In this document: one piece after another, positions 39,932 through 51,960 of the stretch
How the letters are laid out: each line of letters begins with the position of its first letter
Numbering within the stretch: the stretch's first letter is position 1
Assembly: GCF_016906535.1 (NCBI RefSeq)
Contig: NC_057379.1
Coordinates: forward strand, 496,001-560,000
DNA from: Rhizoctonia solani
Lineage: Eukaryota; Basidiomycota; Agaricomycetes; Cantharellales; Ceratobasidiaceae
Length of the DNA stretch: 64,000 nt
Reading direction: 5' to 3'
Translations under genes and position numbers: made by a program
The notes under the pieces: generated by a model
The model's input: only the letters and a program-made list of their open reading frames with translations
The model's database searches: none
Told to the model about the DNA's origin: nothing

Positions 39932-40444
39932 TGTATTACTTTTACTGTACGTCCATCGATGTCAGACGCAAATCATTCCAAAACCCAGAAGTTTCAGCCT
40001 ATGCATCAATGAGCCGCATTAATATATCCCTGATGCCCAGGTTATTCGCTTTCGATCCCCTTCCCCTGCCAAGGGGGTTAGTATTTAGCCTCTAGATGCT
40101 CTTGCTAACAAGCAATAAGATTCTGATCGCTATTTACAGAGGTAAATCTGTACATAGAGAAAGGGCGAAACACATCCTGGATTCCAACTCAACGTCAATT
40201 CTCTGAAGCCTCCACAAAACTTTCCAGAGCAAGCCCAAGGTAGCAACCCGCGCTTGCAATTATTTCGTTCGAGCTATTCCAAGCGTTTACATTATGTTCT
40301 AGAGTTTTATCGAGAAGAACATAATTTAAATAGACCAAAAGAGAATGGACAAGCTGGAATTTGAATCCAGGACCTCTCGCACCACATGAACAACTTGTGG
40401 TTGCTGCTGCTAAGCGAGCGCGCTACCAACTGCGCTACATGCCC
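39932..40444 (-). mobile_element. tRNA-headed dispersed repeat (candidate SINE), copy 1
   Basis: The same ~510-550-bp sequence recurs in the same orientation at 62070-62620. The two bodies differ by scattered substitutions and a ~35-bp indel, while the last ~100 bp are identical. Read on the minus strand, the repeat starts exactly at the 5' end of a tRNA-Ala-like gene, continues into an unrelated A/T-rich body and ends in a CAGTAAAAG-like tail. That order is the layout of tRNA-derived SINEs. No coding capacity was seen. Confidence 0.75.
40347..40444 (-). tRNA. tRNA-Ala(AGC)-like gene with a 26-nt intron (head of repeat copy 1)
   Basis: The 98-bp minus-strand sequence folds as a tRNA: acceptor GGGCATG/CTTGTCC with a G3:U70 pair (the alanine identity signal) and one T-T mismatch; D-stem GCGC/GCGC with AGTTGGTA loop; anticodon stem CTCGC/GCGAG; T-stem CTGGA/TCCAG with TTCAAAT loop. 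The anticodon is AGC. A 26-nt intron lies between A37 and T38, the standard eukaryotic site, and contains an ACCACA/TGTGGT hairpin with its flank. The mature length is 72 nt. It could be a working gene or only the promoter-bearing head of a SINE. Confidence 0.75.
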
Positions 40445-41182
40445 TTGCTGTTGTCACGCAGTATATACTATATATAACTGTCAATTATTTTATAAGCTGG
40501 TAGTGCTTCTTGTATACACTGCTTGTTGCTCAGTAATTGAACTAGAAAGTAAAGCAAAAGGAGTGCCGCACGAAGAAGATTGACTGCCATGGCTATTCGT
40601 GAACATCTTTTTCTGCATTTCTCTTTGTTTGTATTATTTATTTGACCTACGTATACTCACCTTCGAGCCTGCCATCTGGGTATATTCATCGTGGGAGCTG
40701 GTTGTGAGTAGAGTTTCGTTGGAGATAAGGGGACTATGATTGAACAAATACGAGAGCCATACGCGTCTGAAAATGCTGTTCGTCAAAACACATGCCTACC
40801 CCCTGACTCTGCATTACTCTTGCGCGTATGCTCAGGTCGTACGTTTGTTGCAACTGGGACGGTCCCAGCCAGAGCACACTCATTCAAGCTCGGGACAATC
40901 AAACCCACCAGAGTTGCCAGAGTTATCCATTCCCCGCACCGCCTTTTCACGTCTAGCAACAACGTCAGGAATATTCTGCAGATGAGCAGCGATCATTAAC
41001 CACTTCAACGTTACCAACGCACAAAAAAAGCGCAAAATGTACAAGCAAAGAAGAGTATCAAAAGAACTAGAGCCAAAGGGAAATCGTAACAGCAAAATCG
41101 TATCCGGGACATTCATAAACCTGGCCTATCCAGTGTGTTTTTGGTCGGATACATGCATCGTGGTATTGTGTGAAAATTCGAT
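40445..41182. other. Intergenic, nothing recognised
   Basis: Lies between the tRNA-headed repeat and the 3' end of the minus-strand gene at 41183. No exon is supported. Confidence 0.5.
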
Positions 41183-44021
41183 CTAATATCGTCCCGCGTC
41201 GCTTGATTCACTGGCAATCGTAACCGCGAAATCGTTCTCGCTTCCAGGACGGGCCCACTTGTAACGCTCACGCAAGTAGCGGAATGGGGGATATGCCGAG
41301 GCTGGAGGACCGTTTCGAAGATTCGGGTTACTGCAAAATCAAGTAAGTACACAAACTCTACCCAACAGCCCGTTCAATACTCACTTGGCAATCAACGTAG
41401 GACCCAAACTCAACCTCGCAAAGCTGCTCGGGAAGATGGGATTACCAGGACCACGCTCGGTAGCCGGATTCCATGCGTCGCCTCGACTACCCCGATTACC
41501 GCGGCTCAAAGGAGAATTCCACCCCCCGCCTCCTCCTCCACTGCTGATAGGAGAGTTCCGTCCGCCCCCGCTCGTCGGCGAGTTCCAGCCAGCTCCGCTG
41601 CGCGCACCCATTCCACTCAAACCCCTTCCGCCCGTGCTGATGGTATTCGAGAGTGGCGAAATCCAAGCACCACCACCCCGGTTTGGCATCGGGGGTCCAA
41701 GGAACTGATGGATCGATGGACTGGGCGAGGCGGGCGTTGGGGATGCCGCACCGCTGCTGGGAGCCGGAATAGGCACTGCACCACTAGGAGTCGTCTCACC
41801 GGTCACAGGTGCGGGCGAAACAGTACCGCTTCCCATTCCGGCATTGCTCGCAGGAGTATGTCCAGGATGGAATCCGGGGGACATGGGTGCAGTCATAATA
41901 CGCAGGCCGACGACCGGCGATTCGGGCTCGGGTGTCTTGTCGGCGCCAGTGCTATTCTTGTCTTTATTGCCCTCTCCTTCCTCTTCTTCTTCCTCTTCGC
42001 CAATGAGTTCCATTCGTCCACCATCGCTCCGCCCACTCACGCTTCCTGCCCAGCTCTTCGAGTCACCTCGTCCTCCACCCAGACCGGTTACGCCTGAGAA
42101 ATAAGCAGTGGGTGAATTGGACACACTCCCACGGGCCGATCCAGGGCCACCGGAAAAGACAGGCTCGATCCAAGCCTCGGGCTCGTGCTCTTCGTCAGAC
42201 ACTGCATGGTCACTTCCAACAGCCGCATGATCAGCATCGCGGAAAGATTTGAACCTCGCGACAGGGCTCAAATTGGCAAGGTCACTGATACCAACGGGGC
42301 CCACATGTGATTCGTCGTCGTCTTCATCTTCAATGTCCTCGTCTTCGTAGATATCATTGGGAACGCCCAAGCATCCTTTAACACGCTCCCATAGTGCCTC
42401 GCTGCGAGTTCGAATACAGGCCCGCGCGAATAATACCCATTCCTTGTCTGGAAGTTGCTCGCGCGTCGTTTGCGTCAGGTGAGTAAGAAGCTGTGCAAAA
42501 GTCCATTGGGTAGGCTGAGATGGAAGTCCCAGCGGATGTTGGGCAGGAGCAGCTTTGCTCGGCGGGACTGGGGCAGGAGAAGGAGGCTGAGCAGCATTGA
42601 TCGATTTGCTATCTCGCTCTTCACCTGGGAAGAGTGGCCACATCGGCTGAGAAGGCTCGATCTTGGCAGCCGAGGTCTTTATGTTTGATTCATCTTTTAT
42701 TTCCTTGGGCGAATCTTCCTCCTTAGGGCGAGGAAAGAGTATGCCCAGCAATGCGAACAACTTGTAGCTTTGGGTTCCGGGCGTATTAATCAAGGCCTCG
42801 ACCTCTCCCGGACGATCCAAGAAAGGCAAGATCTCTCCGTCTGGCAACGCAGTGAAATGGGCGGGCTCAACCGCCGCGCTTACTCCCTGAACAGGTGTGC
42901 TGTGGGGGGCCGCTGGATCGCGGCTTGACATTGCAAGATCATAGAGCTGCTGGGCCGAAAGCTGGGGTTGGCGGGCTCCAGACCGATCTTGGGTCGGATT
43001 ATGAGAGGAAAGGTCGACACCGCCAGAAGATCCGGTGGAGCGGGTGCGCGCTCTGCCTTGGGCCGGGCCAAATGAGGCAGCAAAGCCAGATCCAATGCCC
43101 GGGCTGCCCGTGCGCTGAGGAGGGCCTTGGCGAGCTGATGCTGGGGTGGGAGAAATCGGAGTAAACGAAGAGAATGCAAAGCTCATACGCGAGCGTTTGC
43201 GTTCTCCTTCTCCATCCGAGCCAGAATTAGCTCCCCAGGAAGAGCGGCGTTGGTGAGAGCGTTCACGGAATGACCTGGAGCCGCCATATGGACCAGGTGA
43301 GGACGAATGACCATGTGGATCTTCTTCGACAACAGCGTTGGTGCTGGGCACTCGGACGATGGTGAGCCGAGAAGTGCTACTGCGGGGTTGATTTTCCTAT
43401 GGCTGACGTGAGCATGCGGGGTATTTTGATTTCAAGCGTGAGATTTACACCCACCTCGTCATAGTGCTTTCCCCAAGGATCCACAGCTGCCATCGACCCA
43501 CGTCGCGATGAGAGACGCCGTTGGGGAGGCAAGCCTTGTTGTTGTTGCTGGGCCGGTGGAGAGGCTACAGACTCGTCAGCGACAAATATGACGTCACGAA
43601 CAATCCACTTACTGATAGACGGCGAACCAGCCCGTGCGGCCATGGCTGCGCTCAAACTTCCTGTTGGCATATCGTTGATACGGCCAGGGTGGTTAGCGCG
43701 CTCAACGGTGGGGGAACGAGGATGATCAGGATCGTCTGCAAACTGCACACGGTTTCCCGGACTTTCGGTGCGGCGAGCAAGTGGTGAACCTGTGCGAGGA
43801 GTGTGGGTGTTGAGTGGATGAGAGTGCGGATGCGGGTGCGGATGTGGATGAGAGAACGGAAAATGGGGGTGGTGTTCGGTGTGGTGATGGCCGGTTACGC
43901 TGTGCGGACGAGACAGTGGAGGCGATGATAGAGGTGACGCAGAGGCAACGGAATCTGGCATCGTGTTATATCGGCGAAAGTCGACTGAGGTCGGGTTCAA
44001 GATCGAGCAAGGGCCGGGCAT
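41183..44021 (-). CDS. Large, mostly disordered Ser/Pro/Gly-rich protein of unknown function
   Basis: At least four exons read on the minus strand. Residues near the start are Ser/Pro-rich with a His-Pro repeat (HPHPHPHPHSHP). Then come VQFADDPDHPRSPT, a poly-Q tract, RRLSSRRGSMAAVDPWGKHY, and a long exon (43351-41381). The only compact-looking part is the middle: LSAQQLYDLAMSSRD, GEVEALINTPGTQSYKLFAL, TQWTFAQLLTHLTQTTREQL and EALWERVKGCLGVPNDIYED. An acidic tract and many SP/TP sites and Gly repeats follow. The last exon encodes YPPFRYLRERYKWARPGSE and stops at 41183. The ATG could be at 44021 or 43961. I do not recognise it; the SP/TP and RRxS sites suggest a phosphorylated regulatory protein, which is inference. 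Confidence 0.8.
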
Positions 44022-47000
44022 CCTGGGTGCATATAACTCGAAATCCGGGTGTCTTCTCGTGCTTCCCCACCACGTCCTCACGCTCCCGCATCGATGGGGC
44101 CGCGGCCTTTATACGGAACCCATCGCTTCAATAGACGTAATTGCTTTCCCTCGCTGCCAGCACGCTCTGTTTCTGCCTGTCACCGTTCGCGTCCTTTGGA
44201 TCTCCAGGGCCTCATCCGGTCTTTTCCGGAAGTAATCAGGGCCTTATCAGAGAAACTATATAATTTGGACCACGATATATCCAGAGCCGGTGATACACAA
44301 ATCCCTTGCTCCCCAATCGATCCCCCTAAATCATCAACCAACCCCCCATTTTCTCTCGACTTCCCCCTGATCCATCTTCGTCTGCCCAAATCTGTGCACC
44401 ACTAACCATCCATAGCACATTCTCTCGTACCTACTACCGAAAATTCAGCGACCGAGTGCTGAAATCCCATGTGCTCGTTACCCGAACCATGGTGGAGATA
44501 CACGCTAGATACAGTTACGATAAGTCAAATCTTCATTCTTTTGTATACAGATATATGTAGATACAGTGGGTCAAAGCCAAAGATATGAGCAAGATTCAGT
44601 GGGGATACCCCACACGCATCCGATTGGCTCGCCAATGCGGCTCATTCCCAAGTGATCTCCGTTCAACTTGTCAATACAGTAGTTGGTTATCGTGTGTTCT
44701 CGAGGCAGGCCGAATTCTGGTTTAGATCAAGGGGTGTACGGTTACTATAGGGCCAACCTTGGAATTAAACTGGAGAAGAAGTATGGTAGACAGTCCCTTA
44801 TGTCTATATAAATGCGCACCCCGGGTCGTGTATGTAGCTCTATTCAGCTAGCTCTGCCACTCGCATCATCACTCCAACTCAGAGGGCCCGATTAAGTGAC
44901 TAAATGTCAAGCGAAGCTCCCCCACACCCCCGCATAGTTCCTCCCGGGGCCACCTGATGTTACTCAAAAGTTCCAGACCAAAATTTGAGCTCAAAGGAGA
45001 CTGGGCTTGCGAGTGGGATCGCCCAACTGGGAACATAGAGTTGCGAATTATATGGACACTAAACCCGGAGAGCGCACCTTGGAACCGCTACGACGCGTTT
45101 ATTGACCACGTCCGTTTGAAATAAATAAAATCAACATTTTTCCTTCCAGTTTCCTTCAGTGAATCCTGTGTAGCCGCACAACTCTGTGCCTGGACGGGAC
45201 CAGGAGAACACACGCAAAATACGTCAGCTTACGAGGGCACATGCGTAATGAACCCACAAATGACATAATTTCCCCAATTGTTTTGCCCACCAAACACGCG
45301 ATTTTAGAGGCCAAAATATTCAAAATTAATTCCCAAAACCGGTGAGCCTCGGGGAAAAGTCCAGACCTGATCTCGTAAGTGTCTAGAACGCGCGTGCACA
45401 GAGCGAAGATGCACGGTGCATCGCGTCCAGGTCTGAGCGGCCAAGGTGAGTCAGAATGTGAGTAGTAATAGTGACTTCCATCACTATATGATATCAGTGG
45501 TTGATCGAAGTACAAATGAGCAAAGTGGCTACATGTCTCAATCTCCACACTCAAGGGCAAATTCCGAGTCCCGTCAGTAGTGAATCCTGTACATCGTCAA
45601 GCGTGAGCCACTGTCTGAAGTATCAAGGCGGGGACGCAGCAGGAAGCAAGTGCGTCCAGGCCTTCAGAAACTCATTTTAGAAAAATGCAATCTCGGAGTT
45701 AAGAGTGATGCGGCAGTTTTCGGTCGGTTCCGTGGCTCGTAGATAACATCCGGCTCATCGAGCTCCTTAGGCACAACAATTTGGTTCATTTTCCGGTAGT
45801 TTCGATGTCCGCCATTAGTATATCTAGTATGAATTGTGGCCCATAGGGGCTATACAAACGCTGAGCCGGCGGTGCATGGGGCCGAACAAATGGATCTGTC
45901 AAATATGACCAATCAGCGTTTGGGAGGTTCTTTGGTCGACGGATAGCGTGCCTGGATATAACTTATGCTCATCACCGATGCTTTATCTTTTTTCAACAGA
46001 CGGCGACTTTAACCCGACCATGCCTATGAGCATTAATACAAATAACGGATAATTGCAGGGTTGTCTACTACTAATTTAGTTAGCTCTGCTAGCATTATAT
46101 TTGGCGTTATTATAGATCGATCTTATGTGGGGATTTCTCGTACTTAGTCAATGGACGGATCAAACCAAGCGTTTACATTTCCTAAACCGACCAGTCTTCA
46201 AATAAACTCATAGTCATTCGTCTTCCCTGGCTCTCAACTCACTTAGGTAACTGCTCTAGATCTTCCCAATGTATTGATTCCCTAAAGAAGCTATTGTTCT
46301 TAAAGTCCGTAGTCGTTAGAACCCTCGTTAGCACTGGTTCAATCTACCCTTCAAACTTCTGTGAGTCTTTTGCCACCAGTTTAACCCACTTGGCTGGCAA
46401 CTACGGCACTCGGTTGGGTATCATAGCCGATCCTTCAATGCTCCCCAAAGTTTGATATTTCAATTCGACACCCCTAATATTCATACGTACTTTATAACTC
46501 CCCTGGTGTAGCGGAGCATTTGTGTTGGATTATCGACTACCGTTTGCTCTGCTGGCGCTCATTCCAATAGAGAGTATAAGCTGCATAACATGTATGAGGG
46601 GGGAGGGGGCTCTTTGAAATCACATGTGCAAATTCGGGGGATTAACTAAATTTTGGTTCTAGAATTCTCGGTACGAGTCTGCGGGCGTGCAAAGTACGCA
46701 TGGTGTACCTTCTCTAAACTATCAGTAGAATTTTTGCATATGGTCACACGTATCGTTGCAGTTAGAAGATCTATTTTTTGGATACATTTGGTCGCATCAT
46801 CCAGTTCAAGTTTCAATCTATGCTATCTTGCCATACTTTACTTTGCCGGGATGAGCCGAAACGAAATTAGAGCCATGTGCGCGATAGTGGATCGATTGCA
46901 AGCTTAAGCACTTCCCAGCGATCGGTTGATTGGGGACATTCAGACCTCGTGATTTGAAAGATGTACATGCCAGTTGACTTACTGATATGTACAACGATAG

Positions 47001-47401
47001 CAATATTAGACCGAATGTATTTAAAATCGGCATTGGTGTTATTTATCGTCGATTGACAGGAACAGACCGACAAAGTCCGGGACAGCAAGCGCAGCTACTT
47101 TTGACAGGCAGGTTCAGCAATGCCGGCGGGATCTGGACACCACTGCCTGGATCTGGATCATGACAAACTGAACTGTCACACCTAATTGGAAGTAAGGCAC
47201 CCTGATACGTTAACATCTGGTGGCTTCGTCAGTCTAAAGTGAACTTCCGAGGGGTGCGATATTACTATAGTGCTTCATTCACATGAGGGAGTAAGACAAT
47301 CAGGGCCAATGCGAATTCATCAAACCTGAGTATATATGAATGGGTCAGTCGAGGATCGAATTTTCTCAGCCTCTACCTTCTTCCCTCTCAGCTCCACAAC
47401 T
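44022..47401. other. About 3.4 kb with no supported gene
   Basis: The part next to 44021 is pyrimidine-rich and likely holds the 5' UTR and promoter of the minus-strand gene. A 134-codon minus-strand frame at 45156-45560 has no recognisable motif and no sign of splicing. No RNA gene or repeat was seen. Confidence 0.45.
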
Positions 47402-49017
47402 ATGAGTCCTAAGCGCATCATTGCCGTCTGCGGTGCAACTGGTCAGTCTACTCGCTCTCATTAACAAATATGTTCTGATCTTGACATTTTCATTACGGCT
47501 ACACTGTATTTATACTCACCTGTTTGCTCGCATAGGCACCCAAGGAGGCAGTGTTATTACCCATCTTCAGCGTGACGGGACTTTTGCCATTCGCGCTTTG
47601 ACACGAAAACCGGCATCGCCACGAGCCAAAGGTAAGCGGATGCACAGTGTTGAATGTTACATCGGGTGACCAGATCTACGATCAGAACTAGTAGATGCTG
47701 GTATCGAAGTTGTCTACGCGGATTATGATGCGATCGAGAGCTTGATATCCGCCTTTAAAGGTAAAAGCCACTTTGATCCCCATAATTTTGATCTACCAAA
47801 TACTCAAGTTTTCGCATAGGATGCTATGGTGTTTTTGGTGTCACAAATTGGTTCGAAGCCTTCGAGAGAGAACGAGAACAAGGATACAACCTTGTGAGAG
47901 CAGCGAAAGCCACCAATATCCAACATTTTGTGTTCTCGTACGTCCATTTCCCAGATGATCTCATCACACACATCTAAACTTTGATCACCGGCCCCATTCC
48001 TAAATTCCTGGATTGCATTAAAACATGATCTCGGTGGACCTGGTCCTTTGCTATTGAACCTCGATCCCTGCACCTGGGCCAACGGGAAACATCTACTTGG
48101 TGCAGCGCCGGAGAACATACTGCTCCTTTAAGTTGTGCTCAATCAGAAACTAATGAGTACATGTCATAATCATCTCTTCAATCCCAAAACGCTTGTCGAC
48201 TTGCCTTGGCGCAACCTCACTGGCAGCTCTTCTATCTGGAGTTATTGATACTTATTTACCTGACTAGGGCCGATACGAATGATTTCCTTATTGCATCTAA
48301 GCTACCCCGCACCAGCATATACCTCACATTCTATTATTCAAACATCTTTCTCTTCGACGCCATCAAAAAGTGTACAGACGGCATTTTCCAACTGGATCTC
48401 CCGTTCCCAACTGATTGCCCTATACCAAGCATGTCAGCCTCTGACGTTGGTGGGTTTGTAAGTGAACCTGAATCGTAGTTTAGGATTATCCAAACTAATT
48501 TCCTGGAGTTGTCAGGTGCTTGCTGCTTTTTTGGACCCGGCAACGTGGGTTGGGCAGGATATGCGCCTATGTACCGAGTTCGTAACTCCCCGAGAATATG
48601 CCACCATATTGAAGAAGTATCAGGGTACGATATTGAGAGTGACACTATCCCTGAAGGTGCATCTAATGAGTATGGTAATTAGGAAACAGTTCGTGTCAAA
48701 GAAGTGACCCGAGATGATTTTAGAAGATGAATGGCAACCCGTATCCTTCAGAAGTGTGGTCTGTGTGAGTATACGAAGGTTGCTCTTTGGAAGGCTATGT
48801 TTAACGTCGAATTACAGCTTTCGTTGGTTCCTTGAGAGCCGCACTTGGTTCCTTGAGAGCCGCACCATCTCTACTTTTTCACCAAAGTTTGCAGTGGACG
48901 TTTTTCCAGCGCGGGAAACTTGGAGGCATTATGTTACTCGACACCTCAAAGCCGATCCGCCTTCACCCCCTCTAGTATTCAAGCGGGAGCACAATATAGT
49001 TAACAAGGATTGACTTT
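47402..49017 (+). pseudogene. NmrA-like NAD(P)-binding family gene, degraded
   Basis: The start is good: MSPKRIIAVCGATGTQGGSV gives the GATGxxGG dinucleotide motif, then VITHLQRDGTFAIRALTRKP, VDAGIEVVYADYD, GCYGVFGVTNWFEAFERER and ATNIQHFVFS. The next exon is damaged: no AG acceptor stands before the expected STLDH, and the relic reads DHRPHS then stop. About 230 bp later the family sequence resumes: LPRTSIYLTFYYSNIFLFDAI, IPSMSASDVGGF, VLAAFLDPATWVGQDMRL and REYATILKKYQ, then VRVKEVTRDDF and, in another frame, KMNGNPYPSEVW. A 21-bp exact tandem repeat at 48824-48865 adds to the damage. NmrA-like proteins are NAD(P)-sensing regulators or reductases. A model skipping the bad exon is formally possible but would lose conserved residues. 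Confidence 0.75.
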
Positions 49018-49410
49018 GTAGGTGTATGTGGTTATCGTATAACCAAGCAAGGAACGAGTATACCAAGAGCGAATGCCGCCTACATCGACATTTGCAACAC
49101 AACATCCATTGTACACGATTGGGGAGTTCCAATTGTAATATTACATGTACTTTATTCCATCATTCAATAAGACAGTTTCAGCTACTATTTACATAAATCA
49201 AGTCCAGGAGTTCGAAATATTAATAATAGCACAAGATATTCGCCTATTGCTTACATGCATAGAGGGGTATAGCCATTAGAATTAGTCGCATTGCTGCCTA
49301 GCGGGATTCCAACATGGCATCGTCGCTGTGTCGATTTAGAGTAACTAGTTGCCCTCCAAAACCTGTACATCCGTGTCCTCGTTCGCCTGAAATATTATTA
49401 TACCTCTGTC

Positions 49411-50943
49411 TCATAGACTATCGTCGCTTTCAACTCGGGCGATTCCGTGCATACCACTCAGGTTAGAATGGTTCTCCGCATAATCGTCGCCCTCCTCCCC
49501 ATGATAATCTCCGAAGAGCAGCACGTTCGGTCGGGTTGCCAAAACCAGTATCACGTTAATAACCCCAGATAATCTGAACAGCGCATGGAACACAGCGTCG
49601 CGATTGCCATCGACTTATGGTATACTAATTCCCCATTCCTAAATGTGTTATCCTGGGGGGAAACACCATCCCACTTGAGCTCAACCGCTCGGAGATTGGC
49701 CCATCGCACAATAGAGAGTGGAAGCACGAGGATAGTGTATGCGGCAGGATACCATAACATCTTGGTCGCTTCTTTCCGAATGTTAACCTCATCGTAAATG
49801 TCATCGGGCACAATAGAGAGTGGAAGCACGAGGATAGTGTATGCGGCAGGATACCATAACATCTTGGTCGCTTCTTTCCGAATGTTAACCTCATCGTAAT
49901 GTCATCGGGAGCAGGCGATTCGACTTCACTCCGAGTATCGGTTTTGAAGACATTGGAAACCGAAGGCGGAGTCCAGTGCCAGCGGTGCGACTTGATCCCT
50001 TCACTTCCCAAAACGATGTTTCCTCGGAGTAGAGAAACAGTGGAATGTAAACCAGTAGGTTACCAAACCCGGCAACCCACAACCTAGATTATTATGCGTA
50101 TAAATGACTGAAATGGGTAGGTATACATGGATTACACACCAAAGGTATTCACCCACGAGTCGTTCAGTGCTGTATTTGGGGTTAATCCAGCACCCTTTGG
50201 ATCCAGGTTAGCTAAGTGCATAAATGTAAACCTGACACTCACAAAAAGGCCCCGGAGTAAGTACCTATCATCCCCACTTCTCGGGCTGCGAAAATGCTAC
50301 GAAATTGAACAGGAACACGAATCCCCAGATCACGCCCGTAACAGCGACGCACAGTGGCCATCGAAACGGGATTCGTCGCGCGCATACCACGCTCTGCCAA
50401 GTATGGAGAGTAACAGCAAGGGTCCAGAGGGCTACCGATGTCTCGCCCAGGTATTGAAGCGAACCCTGAGCGTCACAGTAACCACCACAGTAGACAGCAG
50501 ACTCGTTGGCCCACTTGGCATCTAGCATACCACCGAGAGACATCAACAGTTCACTGATGAATAGGTTAATCTAAGTAATGAGGCATTATTCCTGATTGAT
50601 ATGTTAGCGGGTGGTAAGAACACTCACCATGTACACATCAAGATTTGAACGAAACACATTCGGCGTTGATTGGTATTTCTCTTCCGGCCCCGCCTGTACT
50701 TCAGCTATAAAAATGCATATGAGTTAAATAGAGAGCGGGGAATATTACTTACAATAATCAGCCCAAATAAGACAAGTACCCCCGCGAACGAAATGCTCCC
50801 TGTTTGAGTGCTGAACTGAAGCAGCGACATGGGTCAACTGCTCCGCTCATACATACGTTTAGGTAAGATGTGATACTCACAGCCAGGCCGATGGCATGCC
50901 CTGGTAACAGTGCAACGTCTACAACCTGTTCCGGTATTATCAT
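49411..50943 (-). CDS. Seven-transmembrane receptor (CAR/Git3-like GPCR) with an internal duplication
   Basis: Joined minus-strand exons give a polytopic protein: MIIPEQVVDVALLPGHAIGL, FSTQTGSISFAGVLVLFGLI (TM1), NLFISELLMSLGGMLDAKWA (TM2), YCGGYCDAQGSLQYLGETSV then ALWTLAVTLHTWQ (TM3), PFRWPLCVAVTGVIWGFVFL (TM4), GCWINPKYSTERLVGEYLWL with the family's CWI motif, VAGFGNLLVYIPLFLY (TM5), KEATKMLWYPAAYTILVLPL (TM6) and FHALFRLSGVINVILV (TM7) with an acidic tail. This is the layout of fungal cAMP-receptor-like/Git3-type GPCRs, which signal through G proteins at the plasma membrane. The ligand is unknown. The TM6 segment is tandemly duplicated (102 bp), and the upstream copy lacks one T, so the frame does not pass cleanly through both. 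The start is the first in-frame ATG I could join. Confidence 0.72.
49706..49909 (-). repeat. 102-bp tandem duplication in the receptor gene
   Basis: Units 49706-49807 and 49808-49909 are identical except for one A missing near 49900. Each encodes (minus strand) the 34-residue segment from DDIYDEVNIRKEATK to the end of TM6. Confidence 0.95.
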
Positions 50944-51192
50944 GGTTGGGGGGTACACAAAAGTTGGGTCGAAGGTGATCAGTGGCTGGCCATTGTATAT
51001 ACCTCGCACAGCGCCAGGCACAAAAAGTTCGATGTTCTGATAGGCTCGCGGGCTGTGCTTATCATGGCACACGTGCACGCTATAGTCTGCGGCTCGGAGG
51101 AAGTTTAACAAACTGATTGATGAGGCACACACAATAATAAAGGAATACAGTAGAATAGAAACACAAGAAATATAGATGAGCGTAATTGAGTT

Positions 51193-51577
51193 CTAGTATG
51201 CGGGTTGTCGTACTTCGTTCTTGGAAATAATCCACCTGGTAAAATACCTCATCAGTCAGTTAGCAAATGCTGTGAAGCGAATCTATTGACCATGAGTGAA
51301 TAACGCCTGGGATCCACCCAAGTACCCAAAGTAGTATATTGATGATCACATCGGCCGAGCAGCCACGCTCTAATCACACAGCAACAATTCCACGGTCAGC
51401 TGATGTTTTCATTTCACCAATCCAAGAGACTCACTCATGAAGACCGGAAGTGGCGGAACAAGCCTAGATCGTACCGACAACGTCAGTTTCATACAACTTA
51501 TGCCCATGTCATCAAATTTCTTACAAGGCAATAAAGTACAGAAGAACATCACTTGTGGCCGATGGAGGGCGAGACAT
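51193..51577 (-). CDS. PMP3: PMP3-family plasma-membrane proteolipid
   Basis: Four short exons give about 67 residues: MSRPPSATSDVLLYFIAL, LVPPLPVFM, KRGCSADVIINILLWVLGWI, then PGVIHSWWIISKNE and a short tail. This is the Pmp3/UPF0057 family: small hydrophobic proteins with two membrane segments that affect plasma-membrane potential and salt tolerance. The PPLPVF and PGVIHxW motifs are typical. All introns have GT-AG ends and phases agree. It is too short and too split to show as one open frame. It sits 250 bp upstream of the receptor, on the same strand. Confidence 0.9.
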
Positions 51578-51960
51578 CGTAGTATTTGAACTGCCTGGGC
51601 AGAGGAGATCGGGTATTTAAAAGACGAGGTGGTAATGGCTGAGTAGACGGGAAACTGCGGAGGGCACTGTATTTAAAGCGCAGGTTGCCGTGAAGCTGCC
51701 GTGAAGACCATGTTGAAAAGTGGGCTACCGTTTGGTTGGCCAACGTCATCACATAGCCACAATTCAAACTGAGTTAGCTGGGCTATTGAGCTCATTGGCC
51801 CGACTGGGTCGGTTCCGGATTTTGTTACAGCATGCTGATCATAGCCCAGTTCTTCAGCAGTCGGCAGCCGAGACAAGTACACCAAAGATAGGGGCTCTTA
51901 TGGGTGGGGTCTTGGAGCGCCTGCAGCAAATGCTCGTTTGAATGACGAAATAGATCAAAT

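Noticed and set aside
41385..42104. Plus-strand proline-rich frames opposite the large disordered gene
   Set aside because: They are mirror frames of the GC- and repeat-rich minus-strand coding sequence.
45156..45560. A 134-codon minus-strand frame as a gene
   Set aside because: No start context, motif or splice evidence; it lies in a gene-free stretch with similar chance frames.
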